Positions 8,838 through 17,623 of a stretch of DNA of 38,246 bases are shown one piece after another. The notes beneath the pieces were generated by a model. The model searched no databases, was not told where the DNA came from, and saw only the letters and a program-made list of their open reading frames with translations. The first letter of the stretch is position 1. Each line of letters begins with the position of its first letter. The stretch is taken from contig JAPOOT010000249.1 in NCBI GenBank assembly GCA_026713285.1, positions 1-38,246 of the forward strand, in the 5' to 3' direction. Source of the stretch: Gemmatimonadota bacterium (GTDB taxonomy: Bacteria > JAAXHH01). The position numbers were made by a program, and so were the translations under genes.

Positions 8838-10223
8838 TCAGACTACCGCCCTTTTCCAGGTTCCCTTGAAGAAGCGCTTGAGTGTAAGCAGGCCCTGCAA
8901 TACCGCCGCCGCGAGCCAGGCGATCCATATGCCCGTCACGTCCAGCCCGAGGGGAAAGGCGAGGACGTAGGAAAACACGAGCATGATGCCCCACTGCGAG
9001 AACAGCGTGTAGTACAGGGACGGCCGGGTCTCGCCGCCGCCGGCCAGCACGCCGCTGGCCACGATGGACAGTGCGGAGAATACCTGGGCGATAGCAAAGA
9101 AACGCAGCATGACGGAGCTGATGCTAAGGACCATCTCGTCCGTCGTGAATACGGCTGCGATCGCATGGGCGAATATCCAGATCAAGGCCGAACCGGCCCC
9201 GATCATGACCATGCAGAGCAGGATCGTCTGCCCGCCATATTGCTCGGCCGACCGGATCTGGCGTCCGCCGAGCCTTTGCCCGACCAGGGAGGTCGCCGCG
9301 ACAGAGAAGGCCAGGGCGGGCATGATCGCGAAGAGGCGGATCTGAAAACCCATAGTCAGGGCCGCGATGGCCGCCGTGGGCCGGTTCACCCCAGATATCA
9401 CCCGGTACAGGAGCACACGGGCCCCGTTTCTGAAGAACCCCGACGCGCCCGATGGAAGACCGATGTCGAGCATGCGGGACATGATGCCCCAGTCCGGTTT
9501 CAAGCGCCATTTCCTCGAGAGACGTACCTGTCCGCGGCCCCGGATCAGGATCGCCATCCCGATGACGCATCCCGCCAGCCGGGAGATGATCATGCCCACG
9601 GCCGCGCCGGCCACGCCCATTGCGGGCATTCCCCAGGTTCCGAAGATTAGCGCGTAGGACGTCGCGCATTTGACGATTATGACGATGACGGAGATCTTCA
9701 GCGGGGTGCGGGTGTCGCCGACGCCTCCGAAGATGGCGCTCATCACGTAGTTGAGGATCATGAAGATCATGCCGGCGAAATAGAGTCTCAGGAAAAGGAT
9801 GCCGTGGGCAAGCACCTCTTCCGGAGCGCCGAGGAGGACCAGCGCGGGCCGGGTGAGCACGATGCTGACGGCCGCGAGACCCAGGGCCAGGTATATACCC
9901 ATCAGGATCGCCTGCTGGCCGGTCCGGCTTACGTCGCCGTGCCTGCCCGCCCCGTAGTACTGGGCCACCAGCGTCCTCGTTCCCCCGGTGATCGAAATGG
10001 CCATGACCATGACGATAAACACGATCTGCCGGCTCATGCCGATGGCGGAGATCGCCGCGGGACCGATGAATCCCACGAGGTATATGTCGACGAGACCTTC
10101 GGTGGCGTCGATGAGCGAAGCGACGACGACGGGCCAGGCGATGGCCCAGACGTGGCGCAGTACCCGGGAAGGCGGAACTTCGTTTTCGGCCGGTTTCGGG
10201 GAAACGGCGTCATGGTCGGGCAT
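8838..10223 (-). CDS. MATE-family multidrug/cation exporter
   Basis: 461 residues with twelve predicted membrane helices in two halves, as in the MATE (NorM/DinF) family. The first half reads IAWPVVVASLIDATEGLVDIY and GTRTLVAQYYGAG, and the second repeats the pattern with GLPSGASGFFRNG and SLVGQRLGG. These proteins expel organic cations or metabolites in exchange for Na+ or H+. The frame is open to TTG at 10259, but ATG at 10223 is preferred; neither has a clear ribosome site, so the start is uncertain by twelve codons. The gene converges on rpe with a 39-base gap that holds no obvious terminator. Substrate unknown. Confidence 0.88.
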   Translation of the reverse strand: MPDHDAVSPKPAENEVPPSRVLRHVWAIAWPVVVASLIDATEGLVDIYLVGFIGPAAISAIGMSRQIVFIVMVMAISITGGTRTLVAQYYGAGRHGDVSRTGQQAILMGIYLALGLAAVSIVLTRPALVLLGAPEEVLAHGILFLRLYFAGMIFMILNYVMSAIFGGVGDTRTPLKISVIVIIVKCATSYALIFGTWGMPAMGVAGAAVGMIISRLAGCVIGMAILIRGRGQVRLSRKWRLKPDWGIMSRMLDIGLPSGASGFFRNGARVLLYRVISGVNRPTAAIAALTMGFQIRLFAIMPALAFSVAATSLVGQRLGGRQIRSAEQYGGQTILLCMVMIGAGSALIWIFAHAIAAVFTTDEMVLSISSVMLRFFAIAQVFSALSIVASGVLAGGGETRPSLYYTLFSQWGIMLVFSYVLAFPLGLDVTGIWIAWLAAAVLQGLLTLKRFFKGTWKRAVV

Positions 10224-10424
10224 GGCGTTCAATGTATGCGCCGGACAGCGAATCGGCAAGGTAATTCAGCGGCTGGACTGCGCCTGCCCAAGTTGTTGTC
10301 TGAACGGCAGATAAGAAAACAGATGACAGGACAGACGGTACGCTGTATATCTACTCTGTAACAATCCGCAACCCGCATTCGGACATACTGATGGGTCAGG
10401 CTGTATCGAGCAGGAGGCATGAAG

Positions 10425-11720
<1,296 letters not shown>

Positions 11721-11748
11721 GGCGGTCGATCCGCCCGGACGACAAAAA

Positions 11749-11774
11749 GGGGCTGGCGCGTACGCGCCAGCCCC
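11749..11774. terminator. Perfect 26-bp palindrome, shared intrinsic terminator
   Basis: The GGGGCTGGCGCG arm at 11749-11760 is followed by its exact inverse to 11774. Leftward it is followed by TTTTT (A run at 11744-11748), so it is a good terminator for the leftward tRNA-Glu. Rightward the tail is only TTCCC, so termination of the binding-protein gene is weaker. Confidence 0.85.
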
Positions 11775-11808
11775 TTCCCATATCTGGTCTGTTCAGGTCT
11801 GTTTCGTA

Positions 11809-11883
11809 TGACCCCAACGGGATTTGAACCCGTGTTGCCGCCGTGAAAGGGCGGTGTCCTTGGCCAGGCTAGACGATGGGGTC
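11809..11883 (-). tRNA. tRNA-Glu (anticodon TTC)
   Basis: The complement of 11809-11883 folds as a 75-base cloverleaf. The acceptor arm GACCCCA pairs with TGGGGTC plus discriminator A. The anticodon arm CCGCC-CTTTCAC-GGCGG gives anticodon TTC. The T arm is CGGGT-TCAAATC-CCG. CCA is not encoded. It has its own promoter-like sequence upstream and the palindromic terminator downstream. No integrase or duplicated 3' end is nearby, so there is no sign of use as an attachment site. Confidence 0.96.
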
Positions 11884-11905
11884 GCGGACCCTCAAAAGCC
11901 GTCCT

Positions 11906-11934
11906 AAAATACGGAACGGGACTTCCAAAGGCAA
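11906..11934 (-). promoter_or_regulatory. Probable promoter for tRNA-Glu
   Basis: On the minus strand TTGCCT (11934-11929) and TATTTT (11911-11906) are separated by 17 bases, each matching the sigma-70 consensus at four of six positions. It lies in the 58-base gap between the Gfo/Idh stop and the tRNA. Initiation would fall near 11899, about 16 bases before the mature tRNA. Confidence 0.5.
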
Positions 11935-11941
11935 GCCTTTT

Positions 11942-13183
11942 TTACCCCTCGTAACCCATGTCCTTCCATATGCGACGGGCGTATGGGATATGTTCCGGAG
12001 CCGGGTCGCGACGGCCGAGTATGCTGGGAGGCGGCTGTCCCGGTCCGGCATGTCCGGGCCAGGGCGACCAGTGGTCGTTCTCCCAGGATTTCCGGTCGTC
12101 TTCTTCCCTGAAATCGGGCACCTCGAAGGGGCGCCCGTCTTCCAGCGCGCTTTTCCAGGCCAGGATGCCCACCGACGACATGGCCACGCCGCGGTAGACG
12201 TCCAGGAAGGGCTGTTCGCCCGAACGGATGGCCCGGGCAAAGTGGAAACTGGTCCAGAAGTCGCCGCCCCCGTGCCCCGCCTCGCGGGCGAGATCGCCGT
12301 GTTCGGGCCAGTCCGGCCGGTATACCCGTTCCGCTTTCTGGCCGGGTTCCAGGTGCCACGGCTCATGCCACACCCGCACCTCTCCCGGTCCGAAGTATCC
12401 GGGTCCCCGCGTGATCTCCATGGCGCCCCGTTCGCCGTGCACGCGGTACCAGTTGCTGTGGCCCGGCATACTGAGTCCGAAGATCCGGAACACCGCGCCG
12501 TTGTCCATGCGGCAGAGGATGACAGACCCAGGGTCTCCTCTCCTGAGCGTGAGGGTGCGCTCGGGCCGCGCGATGGCCAGGGCGTTCACGCCAACCGGCC
12601 GCGTATCGGTGATGCATACCAGCGGAGCCAGGGCGTGGGTGCAGTAATAGGTGGAGGGAATCCACGCACGCCAGTGGTCGAATCCCGGTGACAGGCGGAG
12701 GCTGTCGTCCCGGGCCATGGGGTGGTTGTACTCCCCCTCGGCATAGGTTACCTCGCCGATCTCCCCCTCGCCGTACAACCGGTGCATCTCCTGATTGAAG
12801 ACCGTGTACGGATAGTTCTCGGCCAACATGTAAATCCGGCCGGTCTCCTCCACGGTCCGGCACAGGGCCACCCCCTCGGCCAGGGTGGCGTTGGAGGCCG
12901 TCTCGCTCATGACGTGCCGCCCCGCCCGCAGGGCCTTGATGGCGAACGGCGCGTGTTCGTGGAAGTAGTTGGCCAGGACGACGGCGTCCATGTCGTGGGC
13001 GAGGAATGCGTCGTAATCGGTGTACGCGGCGACGGAGAGTTCCCCGGCCAACTGCAGCAGCCGCTCCTCCCAGGTGTCGCACAGCGCCACGAGCTTCATG
13101 CCCACGGCGCTGGACGCGGTCTGCGCGAAACTCTTCCCGCGGCCCACGCCTACTACGCCCACACGGATCGGCTGATCGTTCAT
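11942..13183 (-). CDS. Gfo/Idh/MocA-family NAD(P)-dependent oxidoreductase
   Basis: 413 residues. The N-terminal Rossmann domain starts IRVGVVGVGRGKSFA and continues to the strand AVVLANYFHEHAPFAIKAL. The usual Glu-Lys-Pro after the fifth strand is replaced by SETASNATLAEG, so the canonical lysine is absent. The C-terminal alpha/beta domain includes EYNHPMARDD, YCTHALAPLVCI and HGERGAMEITRG. Family members oxidise or reduce sugars, inositols or their derivatives; the substrate here is unknown. No signal peptide. It is the last gene of a leftward group after a 2-hydroxyacid dehydrogenase and a HAD hydrolase. The start ATG at 13183 lacks a good ribosome site and is embedded in the last copy of a 17-bp tandem repeat, suggesting that translation depends on upstream reading. 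Confidence 0.88.
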   Translation of the reverse strand: MNDQPIRVGVVGVGRGKSFAQTASSAVGMKLVALCDTWEERLLQLAGELSVAAYTDYDAFLAHDMDAVVLANYFHEHAPFAIKALRAGRHVMSETASNATLAEGVALCRTVEETGRIYMLAENYPYTVFNQEMHRLYGEGEIGEVTYAEGEYNHPMARDDSLRLSPGFDHWRAWIPSTYYCTHALAPLVCITDTRPVGVNALAIARPERTLTLRRGDPGSVILCRMDNGAVFRIFGLSMPGHSNWYRVHGERGAMEITRGPGYFGPGEVRVWHEPWHLEPGQKAERVYRPDWPEHGDLAREAGHGGGDFWTSFHFARAIRSGEQPFLDVYRGVAMSSVGILAWKSALEDGRPFEVPDFREEDDRKSWENDHWSPWPGHAGPGQPPPSILGRRDPAPEHIPYARRIWKDMGYEG

Positions 13184-13281
13184 GGTTCGCCTTCGCTCAG
13201 GATGCGCCTTCGTTCATGGTTCATCTTTGTTCATGGTTCATCTTTGTTCATGGTGCGCCGTCGTTCATGGTGCGCCGTCGT
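13180..13281 (-). repeat. Six-copy 17-bp tandem repeat forming a chain of overlapping mini-ORFs
   Basis: Six consecutive 17-base units run from 13180 to 13281 with consensus TCATGGTKCGCCKTCGT on the plus strand. Copies 5 and 6 are identical, as are copies 3 and 4. On the minus strand each unit carries CCATGA (CCTGA in copy 2), so the stop of one six-codon reading overlaps the start of the next by four bases. The chain begins at the HAD stop (13296-13298, overlapped by an ATG at 13297-13299) and runs MREAS, LNDGAP, MNDGAP, MNKDEP, MNKDEP, MNEGAS, LSEGEP. It ends exactly at the Gfo/Idh ATG (13183). Two links would use CTG. The repeat and the overlaps are seen directly; translation of the mini-ORFs is inference. 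Confidence 0.9.
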
Positions 13282-13295
13282 TCAGGACGCTTCCC

Positions 13296-14000
13296 TCATG
13301 ACAGGCCAATCAGTCCGGGGACATCCGTCAATGTGTTGATGGTGGGCAGGCGATATCGCCCGTACTTGTCGTACCGATCGATGAGGAGGGCGTCCAGGCC
13401 GATGCGTTCTGCGGGCAGGATGTCCTCCTCCGGGTAATCCCCGATATACAGGATGCGGCCGATCGGGGTTTCCGCACGATCCAGGGCCAGGCGGAAGATC
13501 TCCTCGTCGGGCTTTTCACATCCGACTTCGGCGGAAACGACGAGGAAGGAGAAGTACCGGTCCAGGTCGAGCCGCTCCAGGACCAGCGCGAGGTGTTCCG
13601 ACCAGTTCGACAGCACCCCGAGGCGCATGCCGCGGGCCTTCAGCACTTCCAGCGTGGGCCGTACGTCCCCGTACACCTCCAGGTACCTGCCGTCCTGGAA
13701 CCGGTCGTAATACGCCTGCAGCCCCTGCGCCAGGTCACCCTCGACGCCCGCTCCGTTCAACACGTGGGCGTAGAGATCCAGAAAGTACCGGCGCGTCTGC
13801 TCCGGCGTGCTCATGCGTCCTTCGCGAAGCCGGAACCGCGGTTCCTCCATGGATTTCGAAAGCGCGGCCTTCACCTGGTTCAGCGTCACCTCGGTCCCGA
13901 GCTCCCCGGCCGCGACAACAAAGAACTCCTCGAAGAAATCCGGAGAATCCCGGCCGACGAGGGTACCCGCCGCATCAAAAATCACGGTATCGTAGAACAT
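13296..14000 (-). CDS. HAD-superfamily hydrolase (HAD-IA, HDHD3-like)
   Basis: 234 residues, usual for subfamily IA with a helical cap (about residues 18-95). Motif I is FDAAGTLV: the nucleophile Asp9 is present, but the acid/base Asp expected two residues later is Ala11, as in the HDHD3-like and some dehalogenase-like branches. Motif II is LSNWS, motif III the Lys in GCEKPDEEIF, and motif IV IGDYPEEDILPA. Loss of the acid/base residue argues against ordinary phosphatase activity; a phosphotransfer, dehalogenation or binding role is possible but not shown. It lies 30 bases after the 2-hydroxyacid dehydrogenase gene, and its stop starts the mini-ORF chain leading to the Gfo/Idh gene. Confidence 0.85.
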   Translation of the reverse strand: MFYDTVIFDAAGTLVGRDSPDFFEEFFVVAAGELGTEVTLNQVKAALSKSMEEPRFRLREGRMSTPEQTRRYFLDLYAHVLNGAGVEGDLAQGLQAYYDRFQDGRYLEVYGDVRPTLEVLKARGMRLGVLSNWSEHLALVLERLDLDRYFSFLVVSAEVGCEKPDEEIFRLALDRAETPIGRILYIGDYPEEDILPAERIGLDALLIDRYDKYGRYRLPTINTLTDVPGLIGLS

Positions 14001-14030
14001 GGAGGATCCGTGCCTTCGCCGGCAAACCGG

Positions 14031-15041
14031 TCACTCTGCGGGCATGCCCCATTTTTCGGCGGCGAGTTTCTTCACGGCGGGGTTTACGAGGCCGTCGTCG
14101 GGCCAGCGGCCACTGAGAATGGTGACCAGTTGCCGGCCTGCTTTTCTTGCGCGCTCGATCCCACCCCGAACCGACGCGGAAGCGTAATGGGGTGTGAGGA
14201 CTACATTATCCATCTTGCGCAGCGGGTTGTCCGGAGCCGGGGGCTCCTGCTCCTGCACGTCCAGCCCCGCGCCGGCGAGCCGCCCTTCCTGCAACGCCTC
14301 GATGAGCGCCTTTTCGTCAACGACCTTGCCGCGTCCCGTGTTGATGAAGTAGGCGGAGGGTTTCATGTTCCGGAAATCCCGCTCCCCGATGATGTGGTGG
14401 GTACTGGGCGTCAGGGGAACATGGCACGAAACGAAGTCGGATTCCTTGAACAGCGTTTCCTGGTCCACCATGGTCACGCCCCAGGGATCGGCGGCGGCCT
14501 GGCTGACGAAGGGATCGCAGGCAGTGATACGCAGATCGAAACCGGTGGCGATCTTCGCCATGGCCCGGCCGATATTCCCGAAGGACACGAGGCCGAGGGT
14601 TTGCTCGTATACAGGTTGAATGGTGCCGCGGCTGACGGGGGTGCCTTCGATCATGGACCGGTTGATGGGCATCAGCCGGCGGGCGCACGCAAGCAGCAGC
14701 ATCATGGCGTGCTGGGCGACCTCCCGTTCGAAAACGCCCTGGATGTTGTATACGATGATCCCCCGTTCCGTGGCCGCTTCCACGTCGATGAAGTCCACGC
14801 CGATCCCGCCCGCGCCCACGACGCGTATGCGGTCGGGCAGTTGCTCCACGGTTTCCCGATTATAGGTCAGGCCGCCCTGGGTAAAGCCGTCCACGTCCCG
14901 GGCCTCTTCCAGCATTTCCTCTAGTGTGCTGAAGGGACGTATCCTGAGCTCGGCGCCAATCGTTTCCAGTTCGTCCCTGATATACTGATTGGGACCGGGA
15001 TTGTCGGGATTGCCGGGCGCGAGAATGGTAAATCGAGCCAT
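14031..15041 (-). CDS. D-isomer-specific 2-hydroxyacid dehydrogenase
   Basis: 336 residues, two Rossmann-like domains. The catalytic triad is visible: Arg237 in INTGRGKVVDE, Glu266 in DVQEQEPP and His285 in LTPHYAS. The dinucleotide loop is LVSFGNIGRA, in which the first glycine of GxGxxG is Ser153. It should interconvert a 2-keto acid and its D-2-hydroxy acid using NAD(P)H (phosphoglycerate, glyoxylate or similar); substrate is unresolved. No C-terminal ACT domain, so it is not full-length SerA. ATG at 15041 has AAGGAG six bases upstream; the longer in-frame start at 15074 has none. First gene of the leftward group. Confidence 0.9.
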   Translation of the reverse strand: MARFTILAPGNPDNPGPNQYIRDELETIGAELRIRPFSTLEEMLEEARDVDGFTQGGLTYNRETVEQLPDRIRVVGAGGIGVDFIDVEAATERGIIVYNIQGVFEREVAQHAMMLLLACARRLMPINRSMIEGTPVSRGTIQPVYEQTLGLVSFGNIGRAMAKIATGFDLRITACDPFVSQAAADPWGVTMVDQETLFKESDFVSCHVPLTPSTHHIIGERDFRNMKPSAYFINTGRGKVVDEKALIEALQEGRLAGAGLDVQEQEPPAPDNPLRKMDNVVLTPHYASASVRGGIERARKAGRQLVTILSGRWPDDGLVNPAVKKLAAEKWGMPAE

Positions 15042-15374
15042 GCGGACTCCTTGGAATGGGGGGTATCGGGTCACCTGGACCAGTGAAAAGTAACCCGGTA
15101 TCTTGGGAATGGCAACATGAGATTTCGACAGCGGTTCAATGCGCTGTCATGTCAGGCGCCATGGGGTGCAACGAACCATCCGGATGGGTGAGTTCGCGCG
15201 GCAGGATCACCCAAATATCCCTTGCCCTGACCTGAATATCGTTGATTTTAGTGGAGACTGACTACACGAGGGATGGGTACGCGCATACCGCTTTCTTTAA
15301 CTTCCGTGAGTATATCCAATCCTCGGCCTGACACAGTTGCACCTACAATATACTGGATTCACCCCGGAGGAACC
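15042..15374. promoter_or_regulatory. Divergent promoter region with two dyads
   Basis: 333 bases between divergent genes, with no plausible small gene. For the leftward dehydrogenase, TTGCCA (15115-15110) and TACTTT (15092-15087) are spaced by 17 bases, a moderate promoter. Two inverted repeats are clear: GACAGCG-N8-CGCTGTC at 15127-15148 and TGGGTGA-N15-TCACCCA at 15185-15213. They could be operator sites or short hairpins. A TACAATATACT element at about 15344-15354 may be a -10 region for the rightward dipeptidase gene, but it lacks a good -35. Confidence 0.45.
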
Positions 15375-16658
15375 ATGCAATCAATCGCCCTTTTGCTGAC
15401 CGGCCTGTGTCTCGTCGCGCTGACATCCGCCTGTGCGCCGGCCGAAGAACCCCTGCCTGAAGATCCTGTCGAACGCGCCAGGGCACTGCACGCGAAAGTC
15501 CCGCTGATCGACGGGCACAACGACCTGCCCTGGCAGATTCGCAGGAAGGCGAACCGGGACGTCTGGTCGATTGACATCGCCGAATCGCAGCCGGACCTGC
15601 ACACCGACATTCCCCGCCTGCGCGAGGGCATGCTCGGGGCCCAGTTCTGGTCGGTTTACGTACCCGCTTCCATGCAGGGTAAAGAAGCCGTGCGCGCGAC
15701 CATGGAGGAAATCGATATCGTGTACCAGATGGCCGCCCGGTATCCGGACACGTTCCAACTGGCCGCTACGGCGGACGAAGTGGAAGCGGCCTTCGCGGCA
15801 GGCAGGATCGCGTCCATGTTGGGCATTGAAGGAGGACATTCCATCGATTCCTCCCTGGGCGCGCTCCGCATGTTCCACCGGCTGGGCGTCGGATACATGA
15901 CGCTGACTCACAGCCGCAACGTGCCCTGGGCCGATTCGGCTACTGACACCGTCGCGGTTGACGGCCTGACGGAATTCGGAAAAGAGGTGGTCCGGGAGAT
16001 GAACCGCCTGGGCATGCTGGTGGACCTGTCCCACGTCTCCCCGGCGACCATGCGGGACGCCCTGGACGTGTCGGAGGCCCCCGTCATCTTCAGCCATTCC
16101 TCGTCCCTGGCCAAGTGCAACCACGTGCGAAATGTTCCCGACGACGTCCTGGAGCGCCTGGTCGAGAACAACGGCGTGGTCATGGTCACCTTCGTACCCG
16201 CCTATATCTCGGAAGAAACCCGCCTGCACGGCGTGAAGCGCAACGAAGAGCGGGAGCGGCTCGCGGCGATGCCGGGCAGTACGGATGAATCGGTGGCGGA
16301 AGGCATGGCCACCTGGAACGAGGCCAATCCCACGCCGCCTGCCACCCTCGCACAGGTGGCCGACCATATCGATCACATCCGGCAGGTGGCCGGCATCGAT
16401 TACATCGGTATCGGCGGGGATTACGACGGCATTTCCACGGTTCCGGTGGGGCTGGAGGACGTGTCCACCTATCCCATGCTGACGGCCGAACTGATCCGGA
16501 GGGGTTATTCGGACGAGGATGTCCTGAAGATCCTCGGGCGCAACGTGCTGCGCGTGATGCGTGAAGCGGAGGCGGTGGCGGCAAGACTGCAGCAGGAGCG
16601 CCATGCCTCTGGCGCCCGCATCGAAGTGCTGGACGGAGAAACTACGATTGAGGAATAG
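15375..16658 (+). CDS. M19-family membrane dipeptidase (renal dipeptidase-like), probable lipoprotein
   Basis: 427 residues. An N-terminal hydrophobic segment ends in ALTSAC (Cys20), an imperfect lipobox, so it is probably a lipoprotein facing the periplasm. The M19 metal-binding set is present: DGHNDLPW (His48, Asp50), GIEGGHS with the bridging Glu152, DLSHVS, IFSHSS, and GGDYDG near the C-terminus. It should cleave dipeptides, possibly including D-residues, through a dinuclear zinc centre. ATG at 15375 has GGAGG four bases upstream; the open frame extends further, but without signal-like sequence. No partner genes are obvious; a role in peptide nutrition or peptidoglycan-peptide turnover is inference. 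Confidence 0.9.
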   Translation: MQSIALLLTGLCLVALTSACAPAEEPLPEDPVERARALHAKVPLIDGHNDLPWQIRRKANRDVWSIDIAESQPDLHTDIPRLREGMLGAQFWSVYVPASMQGKEAVRATMEEIDIVYQMAARYPDTFQLAATADEVEAAFAAGRIASMLGIEGGHSIDSSLGALRMFHRLGVGYMTLTHSRNVPWADSATDTVAVDGLTEFGKEVVREMNRLGMLVDLSHVSPATMRDALDVSEAPVIFSHSSSLAKCNHVRNVPDDVLERLVENNGVVMVTFVPAYISEETRLHGVKRNEERERLAAMPGSTDESVAEGMATWNEANPTPPATLAQVADHIDHIRQVAGIDYIGIGGDYDGISTVPVGLEDVSTYPMLTAELIRRGYSDEDVLKILGRNVLRVMREAEAVAARLQQERHASGARIEVLDGETTIEE

Positions 16659-16679
16659 ACGCGGCAGGCGCCGGCCCGG

Positions 16680-16754
16680 GGCAATGGCGCCACCGCACAA
16701 CCCAGGCAAGGGCGCCACCGTACAACCCAGGCAAGGGCGCCACCGTACAACCAC
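16680..16754. repeat. 25-bp tandem repeat, three clear copies then decaying
   Basis: Copies at 16680-16704, 16705-16729 and 16730-16754 share the core GGCGCCACCGTACAACC. Less similar units with the GGGC-TCACC core continue to about 16830. The 25-base period is not a multiple of three, and no frame through it resembles a protein. It fills most of the 210-base gap between the dipeptidase gene and larB. Confidence 0.88.
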
Positions 16755-16868
16755 AACCAGGTAGGGCCTTCACCATATAATCCGTCAGGGGCGTCACCGG
16801 ATGACCAGATGGAGTGTCACAGCGGAACTCCGTACATTGATCAGCCCCCGAAGACCTTGTAAACACCC

Positions 16869-17621
16869 ATGAACGAATCGCAGATCAGACAGTTGCTCCA
16901 ACAGGTCCGCGCCGGCGACCTGTCGGTTGACGAGGCGTCGAGCAGGCTGCGGTCCTTGCCCTTCGAGGACCTCGGTTACGCGCGGGTGGACCACCACAGG
17001 GCGATGCGGTGCGGGTTCCCCGAGGTGATCTTCTGCACGGGGAAGACCGACGGCCAGGTGGCCGGTATCGCGGAACGCATTGTCGCGTCTGGGAGCGACC
17101 TGCTCGCCACCCGGGCGACTCCGGCCATGTACGACGCCGTGGCGGCGCGGTGTCCCGGCGCGGAGTACCACGAGGCGGCCCGGACGATCGTGGTCCAGGA
17201 TTCCTGGCGGGACCTGGGCATCGGCGAGGTATTGGTCGTCTCGGCGGGCACGAGCGATATCCCGGTGGCCGAAGAAGCCGCGGTTACGGCCCGGGTACTG
17301 GGCAATCGGGTCGAGTGTCTCTACGACGTCGGCGTGGCCGGCATCCACCGGCTCCTTTCCCACCATGAGGCCATCATGAACGCATCGGTGCTCGTCGTCG
17401 CGGCGGGCATGGAGGGCGCCCTGCCCAGCGTGGTCGGCGGAATGGTCTCCAGACCGGTGATCGCCGTGCCGACCAGCGTCGGGTATGGCGCCAGTTTCAA
17501 CGGACTGGCGGCGCTCCTGGCCATGCTGAACAGCTGCGCTTCGGGCGTTACGGTGGTGAATATCGACGGCGGGTTCAACGCCGGTTACGCGGCCGGCCTC
17601 ATCAATCGGAAACACGAATAG
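16869..17621 (+). CDS. larB: LarB, pyridinium-3,5-biscarboxylate mononucleotide synthase
   Basis: 250 residues, usual length. LarB carboxylates nicotinic acid adenine dinucleotide and hydrolyses its phosphoanhydride in the first step of nickel-pincer nucleotide synthesis. The C-terminal PurE-like domain shows VIFCTGKTDGQVAGIAER, VSAGTSDIPVAEEAAVTA, DVGVAGIHRLL and NSCASGVTVVNID. The last carries Cys223, matching the cysteine that forms the adduct with substrate in characterised LarB. The usual NIDNGFGAG reads NIDGGFNAG. No strong ribosome site precedes the ATG. It is followed two bases later by larC and then by an ECF ATPase. The sulfur-transferase LarE and the racemase LarA are not in the window. 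Confidence 0.93.
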   Translation: MNESQIRQLLQQVRAGDLSVDEASSRLRSLPFEDLGYARVDHHRAMRCGFPEVIFCTGKTDGQVAGIAERIVASGSDLLATRATPAMYDAVAARCPGAEYHEAARTIVVQDSWRDLGIGEVLVVSAGTSDIPVAEEAAVTARVLGNRVECLYDVGVAGIHRLLSHHEAIMNASVLVVAAGMEGALPSVVGGMVSRPVIAVPTSVGYGASFNGLAALLAMLNSCASGVTVVNIDGGFNAGYAAGLINRKHE

Positions 17622-17623
17622 GG

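Noticed and set aside
11809-11883. tRNA-Glu as attachment site of an integrated element
   Set aside because: There is no integrase gene, no duplicated tRNA 3' end in the window, and the flanking genes look like ordinary chromosomal genes.
13180-13281. CRISPR array
   Set aside because: The 17-bp units are contiguous with no spacers, and no cas genes are present. The same reasoning excludes the 25-bp array at 16680.
16776-16781. TATAAT as the larB promoter
   Set aside because: No -35-like hexamer lies 15-19 bases upstream, and it falls within the degraded repeat array.
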